In this document: positions 1 through 11,069 of the stretch, piece after piece | Position numbering within the stretch: the stretch's first letter is position 1 | Layout: each line of letters begins with the position of its first letter | DNA from: Paraphysomonas bandaiensis | Taxonomy: Eukaryota; Chrysophyceae | Assembly: GCA_965644295.1 (NCBI GenBank) | Contig: CBFFRP010000263.1 | Span: 62,001 to 126,000, forward strand | Direction of reading: 5' to 3' | DNA: 64,000 nt | Notes under the pieces: generated by a model | Databases searched by the model: none | The model's input: only the letters and a program-made list of their open reading frames with translations | Told to the model about the DNA's origin: nothing | Position numbers and translations under genes: made by a program

Positions 1-245
1 CATATATACACACTCATATATACACACTCATATATACACTCATATATACACACTCATATATACACACTCATATATACACACTCATATATACACACTCATA
101 TATACACTCATATATACACACTCATATATACACATTCATATATACACACTCATATATACACACTCATATATACACACTCATATATACACACTCATATATA
201 CACTCATATATACACACTGATATATACACACTCATGTACACACAC
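1..245. repeat. A/T-rich minisatellite
   Basis: Tandem copies of a 14-bp unit (ATATACACACTCAT) mixed with a 12-bp variant that lacks one CA step. The array runs from the window edge and degrades near 235-260. It lies upstream of, or in a 5' intron of, the CCR4 gene. No coding potential is seen in it. Confidence 0.9.
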
Positions 246-348
246 TTATGTATACACTTATGTTTTATTATTTGGTTATGTATTTAGTTATTAGTAGTTA
301 TGTAGTGTTTAGTATTGTTGGCTGACATTTGATGCGGGTGGTGTACAG

Positions 349-2476
349 GTACTAGAAGCTAACCCACATACCTTTTCTTTCAAGTGGAGCAGAGGACCCA
401 CTATCCCTATGTGCGCATACAGCTCCTGTCCGAGAAACGGAACTACTGATCCACTAGACTGGTCGAGATTTTCAAGAGGAGGGCCAAGCCTTCGCTGTGC
501 TGTTTGCGAAAAACTAGGAATTCCTCGACATGAGGCGCTATTTTGCTCAGTCAGGTTTATATGTGTAGTATATAGTGGGATGTTGTGCTAACTGATGCCA
601 TTAAAGCTGCTTTAAGAACGCATGGCCGACACATATTGTCAGGTATGCTATATTGAGCTGTAGTTGTTGTGTAGTGACATGGTACGGAGCAGTAAACATC
701 CCCGAAGCAGTGTCCCTGCTCCTGTTCCGCCAGCTCCACTCAGCAAGCCAGTGGTGGTAGCGGGAATCGTTGCGGAGAGAGATAGTGATGACGATGTTGT
801 CGACGCGGAAGAACTTGACGAAGGGGGATATGTGGAAGGTGGGTGATGCTTGTGGCATTATTTTTTCTGTGCATAATGTGTTGTTAAGGGCATGTGCCGA
901 CCTCTCTCATGGATACTCTGCATGGAGGGGCGGACGGACAATGGGAGGAGATATTCAGGCGAGTATCTAGTATATATCATTTTATTGTACTAATATGCCC
1001 ATAGCGAGCAGACGTATATTCCAACTGCTGAAGATGTGGGCAAGGTGTTACGTATCGAGTGTCGAGCAGTTGGCAAAGACTGTGAGACACTCGCCGGCCC
1101 AGTGGTGGTGTACACGGAGTGTGTGTTGTCCGCCCCCCGCTTGCCCCCAAGACGAGCATTGCATGCTGTACCCAACGCTGGAGCCTCCCTGTCATCCCAG
1201 TCGCAGGTCAGGTTCAGAGTCGTCAGCTACAATATACTGGCCGAGATATATGCAACAAAGCACGTGAGTGTCTGATTGTTTTCAAAGGGTCGTTTCATGT
1301 CACTGACTGACGGGCACGCTGGTGTAGGCCTATCCCTATAGTGACCCCTGGACCCTGAGCTGGCCGTATCGGCGGTCTATTATTTTGCAGGAATTAGCAG
1401 ATTCGAAGGGAGATATTATTTGTCTTCAAGAGGTACAGGCTGATCATTACGAGCAGAATCTTCAACCCGCCTTATCCGACATGGGGTATGATGGCCTGTA
1501 CAAGCAGAAGACACGGGAGAGTATGGGCCAGCATGGTAAAGTGGATGGATGTGCTGTGTTCTGGCGACGAACGAAGTTCATAATGGTTGAAAACTATTCA
1601 ATAGAATTCAATGAGATTGTGCAGCGCACAGCGTCACATCTCAACCTTGATGATGGGGACCGTCGTCGTTTCATTAGTCGTCTCAGCAAGGATAACATTG
1701 CCCAGGTACTAGTTCTAGAGCCTCTGTCTCGTCCGCAGCAGCAAAGGTCCAGGTCCGCTAGCCGCATATGCGTGGTGAATACTCATCTGTACTCTAACCA
1801 CACCCGGCCTGAGATAAAGCTGTGGCAGTCAGTGCAGCTGATGAAAGAGATTGAGTCGTACGTGCTTAACCAAGATCTTGCACTCCTAATATGCGGCGAC
1901 TTTAACTCCGAACCAGAATCGGCTGTTTATCAGTATTTGTCGCAGGGGGGACTCCATGAGGAGCACGCCCGTGTAGTAGAGGCTGTAGCGGAGGTGCATT
2001 TCCTTTATGTATTTATGTGGCTGTGTATCTAAGCTGTTCACAGAACCTGGTGGATGTGGAGGCTCTGATGCACCGAGTGGAGTTGGAATCCGCCAACTAT
2101 CGATCTCTGGGATACGAGCCAGAGTTTACAAACTATACCCGTAATTTTCGAGGAACTTTGGACTACGTGTGGTGCGATACTTGTGTTTTTATTTAGGCTA
2201 GTGAGTATCTAACGACTGCATAGGTATACACCCTCGAGACTGAAACTAATGGCAGTTACGTCTCCCCCTTCCGAAGCAGATATTTCAGCACATTGTGAGG
2301 GACTTCCCAGTGTTCAATATCCCTCTGACCACATTATGCTTTGTTGTGACGTCGCGTTGATGATGGGTACAGCACAACCCATGCACGGGGGTGGAATGGG
2401 GCAAGTAGGCTCATCAACTTCAGGAGTGGTAGGAGTCCCAGGAAGCAGTAATATTGGGCAGCAAGGAAGGAGATAG
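349..2476 (+). CDS. CCR4: CCR4-type poly(A) deadenylase (CNOT6-like), 5' partial
   Basis: Catalytic Mg2+-dependent 3'-5' exonuclease of the CCR4-NOT complex, which shortens mRNA poly(A) tails in the cytoplasm. Exons: 349-554, 607-642, 675-838, 889-958, 1005-1263, 1328-1993, 2044-2171, 2224-2476 (593 residues visible). The N-terminal part has a Cys-pair module (CAVC, then FCSVSCFKNAW) and a QTYIPTAEDVGKVLRIEC stretch, as in plant CCR4 proteins; there is no leucine-rich repeat domain. The exonuclease-endonuclease-phosphatase domain follows: SYNILAEIYA, CLQEVQ with the catalytic Glu, GDFNSEP, LDYVW and the final SDHI. Intron 959-1004 appears to use a GC donor (AG/GCGAGT). The first coding exon is not visible: upstream of the acceptor at 348 there is no in-frame ATG, so it lies beyond or within the minisatellite. 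Family call is firm; the first two small exons are less certain. Confidence 0.9.
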
Positions 2477-3452
2477 ATTGATATGTTGTTGACTATTGTT
2501 AAAAAGTGAAATATGTGAACTATTTTTTTGAATCATGTCGCACTTTTGATTCGTTTGTCTCGAATTCCATAGATGCATAGTACTTAAAAGTGAATTATGT
2601 GAGTAGTAAACTACCGTGGTGGAAACGGGATTAATCTTTACTTTCTGTATTAACAGCAACCAGTAGGCTACTGTTATACGTAAAATAGTTGAACTACTGT
2701 GTCAGCTATGTTAATCACATGCTTATATTGGCCACGTATAGCGCTAATATAAGTAACAAATGCTGCATATGAAACTTAAATTCAACGTTACTTGTCTTGA
2801 CTTTTCTTTGTTGAGTTTGCTTTTGTGAGTATTTGAAATACGACTGCTACTTGAAGAATACAGTAGTGGTTAACAGTTAACAGTGGTACATGAATTAATG
2901 ATATGGTATGAATTATGTTCGAGAAATTGAAAAACTTTGCCTGTATAAGGTATAAGATCATGTCTATCTAAGATCTAATAACATCGATTGGTAGTTGAGT
3001 TTCTTAATTTCTTTTCTTTTCTTCATCGCTGTGTGAGAAAGTAGATGTAGATTCATTCAATATTTAGAATAAATACGAAATCGTTAACCAGTTCTAGGTT
3101 TGGGGGAGTGCTGACGACATGACAAGAGAATATAGAAAACATGTCCGATATCCGTATTTGTTATATCAGGATAATACACTATGCTAAGCACTAACACGAA
3201 CTATCTAACTAGTATGACTAGCATTCTTCTAGCCACTAATTGATGCAAGGTCTCAACGCCTATTGCTAAATAATCAGACATTCACTACTACTACTAACAC
3301 GAACTATTCTCTTTCTTTCTCTAAGTGATTCCAGAGCTAGCCAAACTACATTTTTCCTCATGGTTTGTTGTGTCGATGATAAATATCAATGCAACTATGA
3401 AAAATGCATTCATTTAATATAAAAGAAAACAGTGGCTCGATAGTACCCTATA
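2477..3452. other. Convergent intergenic region
   Basis: About 1 kb of A/T-rich sequence between the 3' ends of the CCR4 gene and the rhodanese gene. It must hold both 3' UTRs. I see no ORF of interest, repeat or RNA gene. Confidence 0.6.
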
Positions 3453-5443
3453 CTATTTCTTTTTCGCTTTTCTATTTTGATGTCCAGACTCTTTTAAATG
3501 CTTAAACAGCGCATTTCTGCTCGGAAATGATTCCGCGCAAACGCCGCACACGGCATCTGACTTACGCTTCTTTGTTGACACACCAGCCGCATCTTGCGGT
3601 TTATTCCCAGTTATACTAGTAATCAATTCCGGATATACCTCCTCCACTTCCTTGTAATGCTCCTTTTTGTTGAAAGGGCGCCGGCCGAGTTTTTCGTCTT
3701 CTTTGCACAAAGAGCACTTGATGTTCGAGTGTTCGCCAGAAGCAGCGCACTGAGTGCATAGGAGCAGAGGTACGCCACAAACAGGACACCTCCTTTTGCC
3801 CCTATACTTCTCCCATGGTACGGAGCAGCCAGCACATCGACCTAGTACCTCTACCGCCGGGTCAGATGACGACTGTCTACTTCGTGTCGTTTCTTCCTCG
3901 TCCACAACTGGTTCTGATTCAGCTGAAGGCCCGTCATGTACAGATGATTCCCCACCGGCAGCACCATGGGCAAACCTGACCAACATGTATATAACTCGAC
4001 AACAACGGATACTATGTAAAGAAGTACACCTTTTATCGAAGGTATAGTTCTTACCAGACCACTGAGAGTCTGATCCTGCTGGGAAAGCTTCAAGATACTT
4101 GTGTATACCTCCTTTCAACTGGTACACATTGTTGTGACCAAGACTTCGAATAAGGGCACTGGCTCGTTCTGTATATACCAAGTCACATACGACATAGTTT
4201 ACACTTTTACAGGGCCCTTACCACACCGAATACCTCCCGTGCAATACATGAGCACCTGCTTGTCCTTTATATCATCAAAGTGCTCCTTCGCCCACTTGGG
4301 GAACTCTGTGCTGACTCTCATCTAAGACAACTGTTAAATACGGACAGAACAGGTTTAATATTTTAACCTTTGGATCGACGTACACAGCACCCCCTTCACG
4401 GGGCGTAAACCTCCCGATTTCAGCCTCATAAGTGTTGCGAACGTCGATGACAACAGTATTGTCCTGAAATCACAGTGTGCGTGATTAAGCAAATACGTAG
4501 AGAGGAGCAAAAACACAAAATATAGTGCAATACAAACAAGATTAATGCATATCAAACCTCCTTTAGTTTTTCATGGTATTCTTTCGCCGATAGATGGACC
4601 GCACCATTCTTGACTGAGGGAGGATTCTCAACTCCGAGACCATAATTCACAAGTTCCTTTACAGGAAACACTTTGAGTTTAGGAAATGCCTGCAGTGCAG
4701 CATTACAACCATCCCAGTCACTTATACTCAGGTCCCCACCTGTCCCTCTGGAAGGTTATCAGTATACTTGAAGTCTTCCCCATCTTGCATGTCCGTGAAA
4801 TGGCCAGAACTATGCGTTCGTAGAGCACTAGTAAATGCTCTGATACCATCATACGGCCCTGCGTCTCTATTTAGATACGCCAACTGCTACCGGAACTAAC
4901 ACACCTGTCAGAGTTCCGTTGAATCCTTCTCTAGACACTCGTAGTCTTCCCGTGACACCTACAACAGAGACAATAACTTCAGGAGCTGATGATGTTTAGA
5001 TATAGAGATATACGTATATATATGTGTGCAGATACACGCATAGATCCATATAGTTGTAGCATGTGGGTACTGTATACAGTTGTAGTGTACAGCATATATA
5101 CATGGGCTGTAGAGGCATGTACAGGAGGATACAGTAAGAGGGTGCTACGGTACGCACCATTAGCCTCAAGGGTCTGCTGTGCCCATTCTATCATTCGAGT
5201 ATGCTGTGCTGGCTTCCATACAGGCTCCACATATGCATAAAACAAGAGCAAAGTCACCCCACTTTTATCTATTGAACCGGTTGGTTTATCCGGCTGAATT
5301 TCGCTTATTTTATCTTCATACTTCTTCTTCTTCCGATCTAGTTCTTTAATGGCCTCTGGGTCTGTACTTCGACTTCGTTTTTTCAAGACTTTCGACAATT
5401 TTTTTTGATAGTGTTGTAGTGTAGTATCCATTTCTGTTTCCAT
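3453..5443 (-). CDS. TSTD2: Rhodanese-domain protein, TSTD2/TrhO type, with C-terminal C2H2 finger; apparent frameshift
   Basis: Eukaryotic relative of bacterial TrhO (UPF0176), the tRNA U34 hydroxylase family. Exons in order: 5158-5443, 4905-4958, 4558-4858, 4368-4463, 4222-4321, 4030-4168, 3453-3975. The start is the ATG at 5443; the 12 nt upstream is open but begins with GTG. The N-terminal half has the family signature [13 protein letters not shown]; the rhodanese domain has [15 protein letters not shown] and the active-site loop [11 protein letters not shown] (catalytic Cys). Then come four Cys pairs (CAGC, CPVC, CTQC, CSLC) and a lysine-rich C2H2 finger ([23 protein letters not shown]) that ends the protein. 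Exon 3 is one base short: within a C4 run at 4734-4737 one extra base would restore a 499-residue frame and agreement with the next exon's phase. This may be a sequence error or a true lesion. Function in this organism is inferred only. Confidence 0.8.
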
Positions 5444-6190
5444 TATATGGTACACTAGTGATGTTAGTACGCTAATAAGTGAACCTTCTTATGTGGATAC
5501 GAGAAACGAATAGTTAGAATGACATTGACATGTACTTTACACATCAAATGTATGGAGCTCATTCAGCACTTGAGCCATTCGTAAAACAGTGTCCGTATTC
5601 CATGGTATACAGACATTTATACAGAGAAGATACACTCTTGACTAAAATTGCAGTTTTTCGAGGGCTTAAAATGAAAAAGTTGGAGAATTAAACGTAAAAG
5701 ATACTTTTTCACGATTTTTTCGACCTTTTTGTCTTTTCTATGGTATGTACAGTACCATATCCAGATGTACATGTTCTCTGTATGTTGTGCATGTATTGTA
5801 TGTATACGACTAGATGTGTATATATACGTATATATGGACTCCGCATGTGTGATAATAAAGTTATAGTTAAGATATGTGAATCCTCATCTCCACAGTGGAT
5901 GATAACAGAGTCACCACCCCAATTCAATCACAGCGTCATCAGAGGGTAGATTCAATTACTTGTATATCTATTTTCCTTCTATGTATGTAACTATCATACT
6001 GCTGTATAATACACTACAATATAGTACATAGAAGTATATAGACTCACTTCAGTATCTTATAGGGTCATATTGAAGTATATAGTAGGACATAGTATCTTAT
6101 AGGGTCATATAGTATCTTATAGTGGTGCATAGGGTTATAGAGGATCATATTAGATATACATAACTCTCCCCGTCCCCCCCTTATACACCC
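5444..6190. other. Divergent promoter region
   Basis: About 750 bp between the start codons of the rhodanese and 5-phosphatase genes, so it should contain both promoters. Around 6040-6140 it has short imperfect direct repeats built on AGTATCTTATAGGGTCATAT. A C-rich tract (CCCCGTCCCCCCC) lies just before the 6191 ATG. No gene is seen. Confidence 0.5.
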
Positions 6191-9126
6191 ATGAGCTCAT
6201 CATCTCGCAATTCAATTACTTCATCTGTCCTTCAACAACAGTTGAAAATAAACATGAATGACTTTACCAAACTAGCTCCAATGGTGCTCCGTTTCGCTGT
6301 AAAGAAAGGCTACATGGTGAAGCAAGGGACTGTGAATAAATACTCAATGAAACGCCGTTATTTTGCTCTATTGGGATGCATGTAATCCTCTACTATATAT
6401 ATATATATGTATGTATCTGCTGATGATGATGTAGGCTGTTTTACTTTGAGAGTGAAGAGCCGGAGTCTTGCATAGGCTTTGTATTCACAGAGTGCTGTGT
6501 ATGTGACAACTCCCAGTCATCTGATTCACCAAAGAAAGAGAGTGGCTATGACGAATCATTCATGTTTACCATATGCACTGTTAGTGGTAAGCGCGTTACA
6601 CTGTTTGCGATCAGCAGCGAGGAGAGGGATTCATGGATAGCTGCGATTGAAAGTAATACATGTATGGCTCTTTCCCAACGAACGGAGGACCTAGACTTTA
6701 TCTCCTCACAAACAAGTCAACGACTTGAGCTCGCAGAGTCCGACTTGACGAGAGCCATACTTGCTCGTGAAACTCTTCAGCGTGAAATGGATAGCATTAT
6801 TCGAGAGAATATGATGTTACAGAATCGAATTGATATTCTGGAGAAGAATTTAAAGGAGACGACATCACGATTAGACTCGTCTGAGTCGGAGCGAAGGCTA
6901 TTGCTTAGCGCAAGTGGTGTCGTGCCTAAGGTTCTTCCATCCTGGTCTCTCTCTAATTCAGTGGCGCGAATATGGGTGGGGTCTTGGAACATGGGGGCCT
7001 CAGATCCGGTGTCATTGGGCAGTGGGAGTCCTTCTCTTGCTAGCACAATATCAAGGGTACAGTCCTTTGCACCACCAGGATACGACATCTACTGTGTAGG
7101 TGTACAAGAATGCATTAGTGAGACACTTTTTGACGCTTTGGATTCTGCTTTGGCACCCTCGGGGGTGAGACGCATTCGATTGGACAGCCAATTTGGGTCT
7201 GACGTAGCCAGGTACTACTTCAAGGAGGGTGACGGTGCAGCTGCAGGAAGCTCAAGTGCGCTACAGGAAGCCATTAGCTCCGATCCTTCAAAGCTGTGTG
7301 GACGGGGAGATGGGTCTCTTCTGTCACTTAAGTACACTGGGGTTGCCCTCTATGTGCACGAGCGATTGATGCCCGTTACCCGGGTTGTGGCAGTATCTCG
7401 TCGCCCTTTCTCTCCGATCCATAGCAAGGGTGGTGTTGGTGCAGTGCTCTCTGTAGCTGGACGCACTGTTGCATTCCTCACATGCCACCTGGAAGCTCAT
7501 AAGAACGATATCCGCAGGGAGCAATACAGGGAAATTGTGGGTTGCTTGGGCAGTCAGCTTGGGGAGGATGGCTTCCACTTATGCGAGCAGTTTCATCACG
7601 TGATATGGTGCGGGGACATGAACTACAGGCTAGTGGAGGAATCAGGTGGGGCTTCTCTCCCCTCTACTACAGCTTTGCGCTTGCTAGAGGAGCGGCAGAA
7701 CAGGAAACTGTTTGAGACGCATGACCAATTGAATCAGGAAAAACGTGCTCAAGAGGTGTTCTACGGATTTAGGGAGCCAGAGCCGTTTCCTAATTTTTTC
7801 CCAACGTATAAGAAGATAGAGCGACGACCGCCTGTTGATCCGTATGATTCTGGATGGGCAAGAGCCACTTACAGGGTCAAATACAAGGAGCCTTTTTACA
7901 AGGGGGGCATGGTCAAAGAGAGGACTCCAGGGTTCTGCGATCGTATACTCTATCACTCAATTACAGACCTCGCTGAGAATCTGGTCCCTGAACGGGTGCG
8001 GTTAGACCTGAGTCTAGAGCAGAATACAGCTCAATCTTTGAGTTTAAACAAGAAGCACGAATCTGAGCGGACCCTTTCACACGTCGTGGACAACTATCAG
8101 TCTGTTAATGGTGGAGATCCGTGGAATATGTCCGACCACTCTCCCGTGTTTGCTACATTTTTATTACGCCTTTTTGAAGACGAGACGAATCACACTGACA
8201 ATGATAAAACTGATTCTAGGAATGAATATGGAAAGGAATCAGACAGAAGTGTCGGAGAACACAACAATTCGTCATTGCTGACACCTTACTCCACCTCTAT
8301 ACTTCCTAGAGGGGTCTATCGCATTGTCTTAACAGATATAAAGGTGGTGTGGGGATCAATGGAGGAGCTTCCTTGCACTGTCGACTTATTGTTTCCCCTT
8401 CCTTTCGAGGTCTGATTTGATGTGTAATATAAGTGTTTCTGTGACGATAAACTGTTATAGGTTACAAACGGAGAAAATTTTGCGGACTACATATCAAATG
8501 GTAGACACTCATCGCAGTCCGTGAGAACCCCAAGTGCTGACAGTAGCGGGAGTGACGATTTAGACGATAATGTGATGAGCAGTCCAGATAGCAAATCGAG
8601 GGCACATAACCTTGGAAGCAGAGTGAGAAGAACTATTTTGGGTTGGCACAGTAGCGAAACCGCAACGCACACTTGCCTCGCCCTTCACTACAACAACACC
8701 GTTGCGGCTCTCTCCGGCAAGCGCGACATCGATCCAATAGAAATAATATGGCGAGGCAGTACTCCTGTCGATAGACTTCACCTGGCGTTGAGAGTGGGCG
8801 TAGATTCTGCCGTCATTATTCACAGCAGGCCTTCAGTTCGAGCATCGAATGCATCTGGGGCCGATATGTCTGATCGGATGATAGGTCATTGTACTCTTGA
8901 CCTGTCAAGAGTTTGTAAGACAGCCGCAGCATCTGACAGCGGTGTAAGAGGAAGTGTTTCAATGGCGCGCCAACTTATTAAAGATGGCGTCCCGATGTAC
9001 AACATTGATGTCGTTTCAATGCAGGCAAGTATAAAAAATCTTATTTTTTAAAAATCTAATCATTATTTACAGAGAGAAGTGGTCACATTTTATTGTAGCA
9101 TGGAAATAATGCCACATAGTGACTAA
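6191..9126 (+). CDS. PH-domain inositol polyphosphate 5-phosphatase
   Basis: Predicted to remove the 5-phosphate from phosphoinositides or soluble inositol phosphates at membranes. Exons 6191-6381, 6435-8409, 8461-9024, 9073-9126 give 927 residues. Residues about 35-140 form a PH domain (KKGYMVKQGTVNKYSMKRRYFAL start; SSEERDSWIAAIES end helix). Residues about 150-220 are heptad-rich and likely coiled coil. The catalytic domain spans about 240-640: RIWVGSWNMG, GVQE, KGGVGAVL, FLTCHLEAH, WCGDMNYR, PGFCDRIL, NMSDHSPVFATF, all hallmark 5-phosphatase motifs with the metal/catalytic residues present. A serine-rich stretch and a C2-like beta-rich tail follow. The last intron appears to start with GC (CAG/GCAAGT) and ends TTTACAG; splicing replaces eight intron-encoded residues by REVVTFYC and 9 more. 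The exact enzyme class (SHIP, OCRL, INPP5-type) cannot be fixed from motifs. Confidence 0.9.
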
Positions 9127-9617
9127 TAGACATTTATTTAATAATTTGCACTATATTTCTTTCTTGTAATGTTTTCCTAATATTATGACGAGTAGAGATT
9201 ATTGAATTCATCATGACCGTCTAGTATATTCACATGATATGTGCTTATGTCGAAATGTCATTATCTATATAACGAGGAATTAATTTAATATTTAGAACAT
9301 TCGCTTGAAATGCGTTGCCATGATAATTATTTCATTTTGCGTCGTTTACTAGATTATCTAGAACATGTCGCGAGCAGCTGATATTTTTTAATTTCTTTGG
9401 AGGGAATGCCAATCTAAATAGAGGTACTCATGTAACCCACAGATACATCATGATGAATGATGAAATCGGTGTTATGATTTTGAATTTTGATTGCATTGAG
9501 TTGGTTCTACAACAAACATTTAAGTGCTAGTACCGAAGTACCCAATATAGTTGAAATACAAAACTTCAATTCGTGTTTCAGGTAAATATAGATGCTATTT
9601 TAAAAAGACATATAATA
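9127..9617. other. Convergent intergenic region
   Basis: Roughly 490 bp of very A/T-rich sequence between two 3' ends. Nothing beyond presumed 3' UTRs is seen. Confidence 0.5.
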
Positions 9618-10299
9618 TCACTCGTCAATTTTTTCACTTGCATTTCCATTATCTTTTAATGTACTACTCAACCACTCCTCAGCTGTCCACACGGCCTGTC
9701 CGGGCTGAAGCTTTGTCGTAGGTTTCGCTAAGTTACACTTCAAAACTTTCCCCAGCAGTTCCGCACCATGCATGTTTTCTATCGCTGCAGCCGCATCATC
9801 AGCATCATCAAAGTCTACGAATCCAAACCCTCTGTGCTTATCTGAACATAAACACACCCATACATAAGACATACATATGCTTAGATTAGATTAGAACTCA
9901 CTTTCTGCGTAGTCTTTTGGGATGTTCACTTCTCGAATGTCGCCTACACATAACACAATTAACAATTGCAACGAGTGATACGGACGTATGAGCATATGAG
10001 TGCATAGGGTGTATAGTGGGTGTATATATGTATATACAATGTGTAGAGTGTATATATCTACAGAGAGATGACTATACGCATACAGACAGTGCATAGATAG
10101 CATGTGGAGGGCATAGAGAGGGTGTATATCTATAGAGTGGGTGTCTGTATGTACCGAATGGTATGAATGCGGCGTGTAGGATCTCTTCCGTTACAGCCGC
10201 ATCAAGCCCCCCCACATACACCTGTACACACCCTCACACACACGCACAGATGATAATATCAGAGTATATACATACCATCTTTCTCTTTGTAGTGGCCAT
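9618..10299 (-). CDS. Small single-RRM protein, PPIE/CYP33-like without cyclophilin domain
   Basis: Exons 10276-10299, 10155-10221, 9902-9943 and 9618-9841 give 118 residues. The protein is one RNA-recognition motif: RNP2 VYVGGL near residue 9, the helix TEEILHAAFIPFGDI, and RNP1 HRGFGFVDF near residue 47, then DAAAAIENMHGAELLGKVL and NLAKP. Sequence and spacing are those of the N-terminal RRM of cyclophilin E (spliceosome-associated peptidyl-prolyl isomerase), but the protein ends 30 residues after the RRM (WTAEEWLSSTL and an acidic tail) and has no isomerase domain. A spliceosomal role is therefore an inference from homology. The first exon codes only for eight residues. The gene is head-to-head with the pseudokinase gene across a (CATA)n array. 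Confidence 0.88.
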
Positions 10300-10344
10300 T
10301 GCGATGAACCTGACAAACACACCCTTAAAGTTATGACAATGACC

Positions 10345-11036
10345 ACAATACACATACATACATACATACATACATACATACATACATACATACATACATA
10401 CATACATACATACATACATACATACATACATACATACATACATACATACATACATACATACATACATACATACATACATACATACATACATACATACATA
10501 CATACATACATACATACATACATACATACATACATACATACATACATACATACATACATACATACATACATACATACATACATACATACATACATACATA
10601 CATACATACATACATACATACATACATACATACATACATACATACATACATACATACATACATACATACATACATACATACATACATACATACATACATA
10701 CATACATACATACATACATACATACATACATACATACATACATACATACATACATACATACATACATACAATACACATACATACATACATACATACATAC
10801 ATACATACATACATACATACATACATACATACATACATACAAACATACATACATACAAACATACATACATACATACATACATACATACATACATACATAC
10901 ATACATACATACATACATACATACATACATACATACATACATACATACATACATACATACATACATACATACATACATACATACATACATACATACATAC
11001 ATACATACATACATACATACATACATACATACATAC
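10345..11036. repeat. (CATA)n tetranucleotide array between two divergent genes
   Basis: About 690 bp of almost pure CATA repeat, about 170 units. It is broken once near 10769-10776 (ACAATACAC phase slip) and by CAAA variants at 10841-10857. It starts about 50 bp upstream of the RRM gene ATG (10299, minus) and ends about 35 bp before the pseudokinase ATG (11070, plus), so it fills nearly the whole shared 5' region. The long ORFs across it in several frames are artefacts of the repeat. Confidence 0.98.
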
Positions 11037-11069
11037 AATCATTCAGTAGCCATCTCATTATCAACCATC

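Noticed and set aside
555-606. Exon reading TDAIKAALRTHGRHILS in the CCR4 N-terminus
   Set aside because: Splicing at GTTTAT...TAAAG gives FCSVSCFKNAW, which fits the plant-type CCR4 Cys module better.
10191-11064. Long ORFs on both strands (periodic CMYV and HTYI peptides) across the CATA array
   Set aside because: A stop-free tetranucleotide repeat opens all frames; the real genes start outside the array on both sides.
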